From: Bacillota bacterium
GTDB taxonomy: Bacteria; Bacillota; Clostridia; Christensenellales; QAND01
Direction: 5' to 3'
Length of the DNA stretch: 64,000 bases
Assembly: GCA_003150225.1 (NCBI GenBank)
Contig: QAND01000029.1
Location: 42,962 to 106,961, forward strand
Positions 61,418 to 64,000 of this stretch are shown piece by piece. A model generated the notes under the pieces. The model saw nothing but the letters and a program-made list of their open reading frames with translations. It was not told where the DNA came from and ran no database searches. Position 1 is the stretch's first letter, and every line of letters starts with the position of its first letter. Position numbers and translations under genes: made by a program.

Positions 61418-62473
61418 ATGGCGGATCTATCCTATCATACGGAAATACAGCGGGAGCGCACCCTCCGGCTGCGGGAACTGCAGCGAGAGCTGCCATCCTA
61501 TTGCGGCGAGTTCTTCCGAGGAATCGAGCCCACCACAACGGTATTGACCCGGCTTAACTACGCTTATGACCTGCGGCTGTTTTTCAGCTATCTTACGGAA
61601 GAAGTCCCTGGCTTTCAGGGTCGCGCCATTCCCGAGATCACCCTTGCCGATCTAGAAACCATTACGCCCACCATATTGGAGCGGTATCTGGAATACCTGG
61701 GCTATTATGTTACCCAGGATGACCGGGAGCTGGAAAACCACAATCCCGGCAAAGCCCGAAAGCTCTCCACCCTCAAGTCCTTTTTCAAATACCTTTATAA
61801 ACGGGAGCTGCTGTCCCAAAATGTGGCGGCCAAGGTGGATATGCCTAAGATCCCGGAAAAGCCCATCATCCGCCTGGAGCCCGATGAAGTGGCCAAGATG
61901 CTGGATGCTGTGGACTCTGGAGATGCCCTTACAGCCGCTCAGAAGCGCTATCACAAGTATACTCGCAGCCGAGACATTGCAATGTTCAGCGTACTGTTAG
62001 GCACCGGAATCCGCATCTCAGAGCTTGTGGGGCTAAACGTCGGCCATATCGACTTCTCCACGGACAGCTTTCTCATCACCCGGAAGGGCGGCGCCCAGGT
62101 GGTGCTGTATTTTGGCGAGGAGGTAGAGCGAGCCCTTACGGCCTATTTGGAGGACCGAAAGCGCCTACTCCCGCCAGACAGTGATGAAGAGGCTCTGTTC
62201 ATCTCCCTGCAAAAGAGGCGTATGAGCCAGCGGGCTATCCAGCAGCTTGTCAAAAAGTACGCGGCCATCGTCACGCCGCTGAAGAAGATCTCTCCACACA
62301 AATTCCGAAGCACCTTCGGCACCATGCTAAACCATGAAACCGGCGACATCTACCTGGTGGCCGATGTTCTGGGCAATAAGGATGTCAACACCACACGCAA
62401 GCATTATGCGGCCATCGCCGACGACCGGCGCCGTCTGGCTGCCGGAGTGGTCAAACTCCGGGATGATGATTGA
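61418..62473 (+). CDS. Tyrosine recombinase (XerC/XerD-like)
   Basis: 351 residues: a SAM-like core-binding domain (residues about 30-150) and the catalytic domain. The first Arg is in LLGTGIRISELVGLN, the Lys region in TRKGGAQ, HxxR in SPHKFRSTFG and His/Tyr in NTTRKHYAAI. All catalytic residues are present. A recombinase next to lexA is widespread in Clostridia, so this is probably a resident chromosomal enzyme and not an element integrase. It could be a Xer protein for dimer resolution, since the usual xerC site beside hslV is empty. Confidence 0.9.
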   Translation: MADLSYHTEIQRERTLRLRELQRELPSYCGEFFRGIEPTTTVLTRLNYAYDLRLFFSYLTEEVPGFQGRAIPEITLADLETITPTILERYLEYLGYYVTQDDRELENHNPGKARKLSTLKSFFKYLYKRELLSQNVAAKVDMPKIPEKPIIRLEPDEVAKMLDAVDSGDALTAAQKRYHKYTRSRDIAMFSVLLGTGIRISELVGLNVGHIDFSTDSFLITRKGGAQVVLYFGEEVERALTAYLEDRKRLLPPDSDEEALFISLQKRRMSQRAIQQLVKKYAAIVTPLKKISPHKFRSTFGTMLNHETGDIYLVADVLGNKDVNTTRKHYAAIADDRRRLAAGVVKLRDDD

Positions 62474-62756
62474 TTCCCAAAGGGGAGCTTTCGCGCTTGG
62501 CGTAGGCCTAGGTCCTGCTTTCCCGCGGCATGGTGTTCCCCTTCCCTATCATCTTATTGTTTTCCATAATTTAGTATATTCGATAAATCAATGGTCATAG
62601 CCTGGCCTAGACTTCACTTTCTCATGGCCAAAAAGGGCCAAGTCCGGCTCGCTGTGGCCAATTTCGGCCAAGGATTCCCGGCTATGAAAAAGGAGCCCCA
62701 GTATGGGGGGCTCCTTTTCAATGGCAAACCAAACGCATCTCATCTGCATTTTTGCC
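62474..62756. other. Convergent intergenic region with AT-rich core and phased GGCCAA repeats
   Basis: 283 bases without a gene. An AT-rich stretch lies at 62551-62592. Four GGCCAA copies start at 62626, 62636, 62656 and 62667, all on the same strand and about one or two helical turns apart. A bidirectional terminator follows at 62687-62718. It lies directly after the recombinase gene. Confidence 0.5.
62687..62718. terminator. Bidirectional terminator
   Basis: AAAAGGAGCCCC (62688-62699) pairs with GGGGCTCCTTTT (62707-62718). A and T runs on both sides serve the recombinase gene (+) and the Cys-rich gene (-). Confidence 0.85.
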
Positions 62757-62963
62757 CTACTTCCCCTCCGGTTTCCTTTCAGAAGCCCCCTCCGGGGCAG
62801 GTTCGGTATTGGGATAGATGGCATCTATGAGAATCTCGTTATAATCGGTGGAGAAATCTAGACAGGAAAAGCAATTATCACAAAGCTTGTGTTCATATTC
62901 GCACATATCGCACTCCCCGCACATGGTGCAAAGACGATCGGGGTGAATCAAGCATCGTTCCAT
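62757..62963 (-). CDS. Small cysteine-rich protein, unknown function
   Basis: 68 residues with eight cysteines in the first 34: C4, then C12-x2-C15-x2-C18-x2-C21, then C28-x2-C31-x2-C34. The tail is charged with D/E, K and P. The pattern suggests two metal or iron-sulfur centres, but it is not a standard ferredoxin. I start at ATG 62963 because AGAAGGGAG (62982-62974) precedes it; an upstream ATG (62990) overlaps the -10 element. The gene diverges from lexA. I recognise it only as a type seen in Clostridia, without a known role. Confidence 0.75.
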   Translation of the reverse strand: MERCLIHPDRLCTMCGECDMCEYEHKLCDNCFSCLDFSTDYNEILIDAIYPNTEPAPEGASERKPEGK

Positions 62964-62988
62964 CAAAAAACGCTCCCTTCTGCCATTC

Positions 62989-63018
62989 ATTATACATCAA
63001 ATTCAAAAGAAATGTACA
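62989..63018 (-). promoter_or_regulatory. Promoter of the Cys-rich gene
   Basis: On the minus strand TGTACA (63018-63013), 18 bases, TATAAT (62994-62989). The LexA box is 13 bases further upstream. Confidence 0.5.
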
Positions 63019-63025
63019 TTTCCCC

Positions 63026-63055
63026 TTTACCGAATAGATGTTCGCATGTTATAAT
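63026..63055 (+). promoter_or_regulatory. lexA promoter with LexA box
   Basis: TTTACC (63026-63031), 18 bases, TATAAT (63050-63055). The spacer contains CGAAT-AGAT-GTTCG (63031-63044), which fits the Gram-positive SOS box CGAAC-N4-GTTCG with one mismatch. It indicates autoregulation of lexA. Confidence 0.75.
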
Positions 63056-63089
63056 TCATTCAATAATATGCAATAGGGATGGGTGGAGC

Positions 63090-63701
63090 ATGGCCAACAT
63101 CAGTGCAAAACAACAGAAGGTCCTGGATTTTCTCCGGCAGTATACCAAGGAAAACGGGTACTCCCCTTCCGTGCGGGACATTTGCGAGGGCTTGGGGTTC
63201 AGCTCCACTTCCACAGTACACGGCTATCTTTGCCGCTTGGAGGAACGGGGGCTGATCCGCCGTTACTCCTTCCGGCCCCGCACCATTGAGATCGTGGACG
63301 ACGCCAACATCCTGCGGGAAACGGTCTCTCTGCCCGTCATCGGCAGGGTTGCAGCCGGCCAGCCCATCTTTGCGGAGGAAAACATCGAGGATGTCTATCA
63401 CCTTCCCTCTTGGTTTGTCCGGGCCCAGGAAGGGGATGCCTTTATCCTCAACGTAGTGGGAGAAAGCATGGTCGGCGCCGGTATTCTAAATGGCGACCAA
63501 ATCGTAGTTCAGCGCGCCAACACCGCCGAAAATGGCGAAATTGTGGTAGCCATGATCGAAAACGAGGCCACCGTCAAGCGATTTTTTGCCGAAGACGGCT
63601 ACTTCCGCCTTCACCCTGAGAACGATTTTATGGAGGATATCATCGCCAAAGACGTCACCGTTCTTGGCCGGGTCATCGGCCTCATGCGCCAATACCGTTA
63701 A
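63090..63701 (+). CDS. lexA: LexA repressor
   Basis: SOS repressor, 203 residues: an N-terminal winged helix (SAKQQKVLDFLRQYTKENGY, SVRDICEGLGFSSTSTVHGY) and a C-terminal self-cleavage domain. The scissile Ala-Gly is in GRVAAGQPI, the serine in VVGESMVGAG and the lysine in NEATVKRFF. ATG 63090 follows GGGTGGAG. It is repressed by its own LexA box and ends at a strong terminator. Confidence 0.97.
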   Translation: MANISAKQQKVLDFLRQYTKENGYSPSVRDICEGLGFSSTSTVHGYLCRLEERGLIRRYSFRPRTIEIVDDANILRETVSLPVIGRVAAGQPIFAEENIEDVYHLPSWFVRAQEGDAFILNVVGESMVGAGILNGDQIVVQRANTAENGEIVVAMIENEATVKRFFAEDGYFRLHPENDFMEDIIAKDVTVLGRVIGLMRQYR

Positions 63702-64000
63702 TCTCCTCTTATTATCCCTGTTTTTATAAAAAGCGCCCAAATCGTTTTGATGGGCGCTTTTTAATTCTTTTAAGATACATATCATTATTGTAGCCCTTCA
63801 TGAAAGAACGAAGGATTCCTGTGAATCATGTCGAACAGAACAATGAATAGATGATGAATCCAATGGGTCTCTATAAAGGTCCTGTAGAGAATGCTGCACG
63901 TGTCCTGGCAAATCTCATTTAGCCAAAATTTCTTGCCCCCGCCCAAATCCCCAATTCTTGAGCCTTTCCGCTCTCCCATTTATCAATAAAATACCAATTT
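63702..64000. other. Non-coding right edge
   Basis: 299 bases after lexA. Apart from the lexA terminator (63728-63762) I see no convincing gene. A 64-codon minus-strand frame (63785-63979) has no ribosome site in view and no recognisable motif. The stretch is AT-rich. Confidence 0.5.
63728..63762 (+). terminator. Terminator after lexA
   Basis: AAAAAGCGCCCA / TGGGCGCTTTTT (63728-63739 with 63751-63762), followed by a T-rich tail; the A run on the left allows use in both directions. Confidence 0.9.

Noticed and set aside
62563..62580. TTGTTT...TATATT as a promoter downstream of the recombinase gene
   Set aside because: The spacer is only 12 bases and no gene follows in that direction.
62557..62590. 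dif-like site next to the tyrosine recombinase
   Set aside because: Only the TTCC core and AT-richness agree with the Bacillus dif sequence; the XerD arm does not match.
63785..63979. 64-codon minus-strand frame at the right edge
   Set aside because: No ribosome site in view, no motif, and the start lies 21 bases from the window end. It could be real, but nothing supports it.
1..64000. Prophage, insertion sequence, CRISPR array or biosynthetic gene cluster
   Set aside because: No transposase, phage structural gene, spaced direct-repeat array or synthase was seen; apart from one AT-rich gene the content is core chromosomal.

Overview
This window is chromosomal DNA from an endospore-forming Bacillota, most likely class Clostridia. 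The evidence is a complete spoIIIAA-AH operon, spo0A, spoIVB, spoIIM, a pro-sequence-bearing sigK, dipicolinate synthase genes (dpaAB) and gerW. They sit among housekeeping genes in an order typical of Clostridia (asp23-amaP-nusB-xseAB-ispA-dxs-tlyA-nadK-argR-recN-spoIVB-spo0A, and rimO-pgsA-cinA-recA-rny). The DNA is moderately GC-rich. One glycosyltransferase gene (56397-57548) is clearly AT-rich and looks imported. TTG and GTG starts are common. I see no prophage, insertion sequence, CRISPR array or rRNA; the only tRNA is tRNA-Trp(CCA).

Layout: 1-930 is the 3' part of a membrane glycosyltransferase. 949-9133 is yifB/comM, dprA, topA, trmFO, hslV, hslU (DNA uptake and processing, topology, tRNA methylation, proteolysis). 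9316-12851 is RNase J, a YlbF protein and mltG. 12984-16679 is sigK, an endonuclease IV-like gene, a Xaa-Pro peptidase, efp and an acidic zinc-ribbon protein. 16724-17488 (-) is a TipA-type MerR regulator. 17636-22289 is spoIIIAA-AH. 22366-33366 is a long run from the Asp23 envelope-stress genes through nusB, xseAB, isoprenoid genes, tlyA, nadK and argR to recN. 33490-36302 is spoIVB, spo0A, spoIIM. 36357-39605 is deoB, punA, dacF. 39714-44134 is an M50 protease, scpAB, a DUF2953 gene, gerW and a second D,D-carboxypeptidase. 44230-45921 (-) is a PiT phosphate transporter with its DUF47 partner. 46069-56276 is dpaAB, ftsK, rimO, pgsA, cinA, recA, rny. 56397-61261 is the imported glycosyltransferase, an M19 dipeptidase, a TagO/WecA-like transferase, tRNA-Trp, proC and rnhA. 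61418-63701 is a tyrosine recombinase, a Cys-rich small protein (-) and lexA.

Many of the genes serve one programme. Spo0A starts sporulation, SpoIIM acts in engulfment, and SpoIIIA proteins build the mother-cell half of the feeding channel. SpoIVB signals across the forespore membrane to release sigma-K, and DpaAB makes the dipicolinate that sigma-K cells load into the spore. DacF-type enzymes and GerW act on cortex and germination.

The best leads for something undescribed are: (i) a probable structured RNA at 42807-42993 with nested helices and two possible pseudoknots; (ii) a sigma-E-type promoter threaded through an intrinsic terminator in front of spoIIM, with a similar layout in front of sigK; (iii) a PgsA with a duplicated second half; (iv) a 57-residue SpoIIIAF with no ring domain; (v) altered active-site residues in Spo0A and DacF; and (vi) a phased cluster of DnaA-box-like 9-mers between xseA and xseB. 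All readings are by eye; no search or folding program was run.
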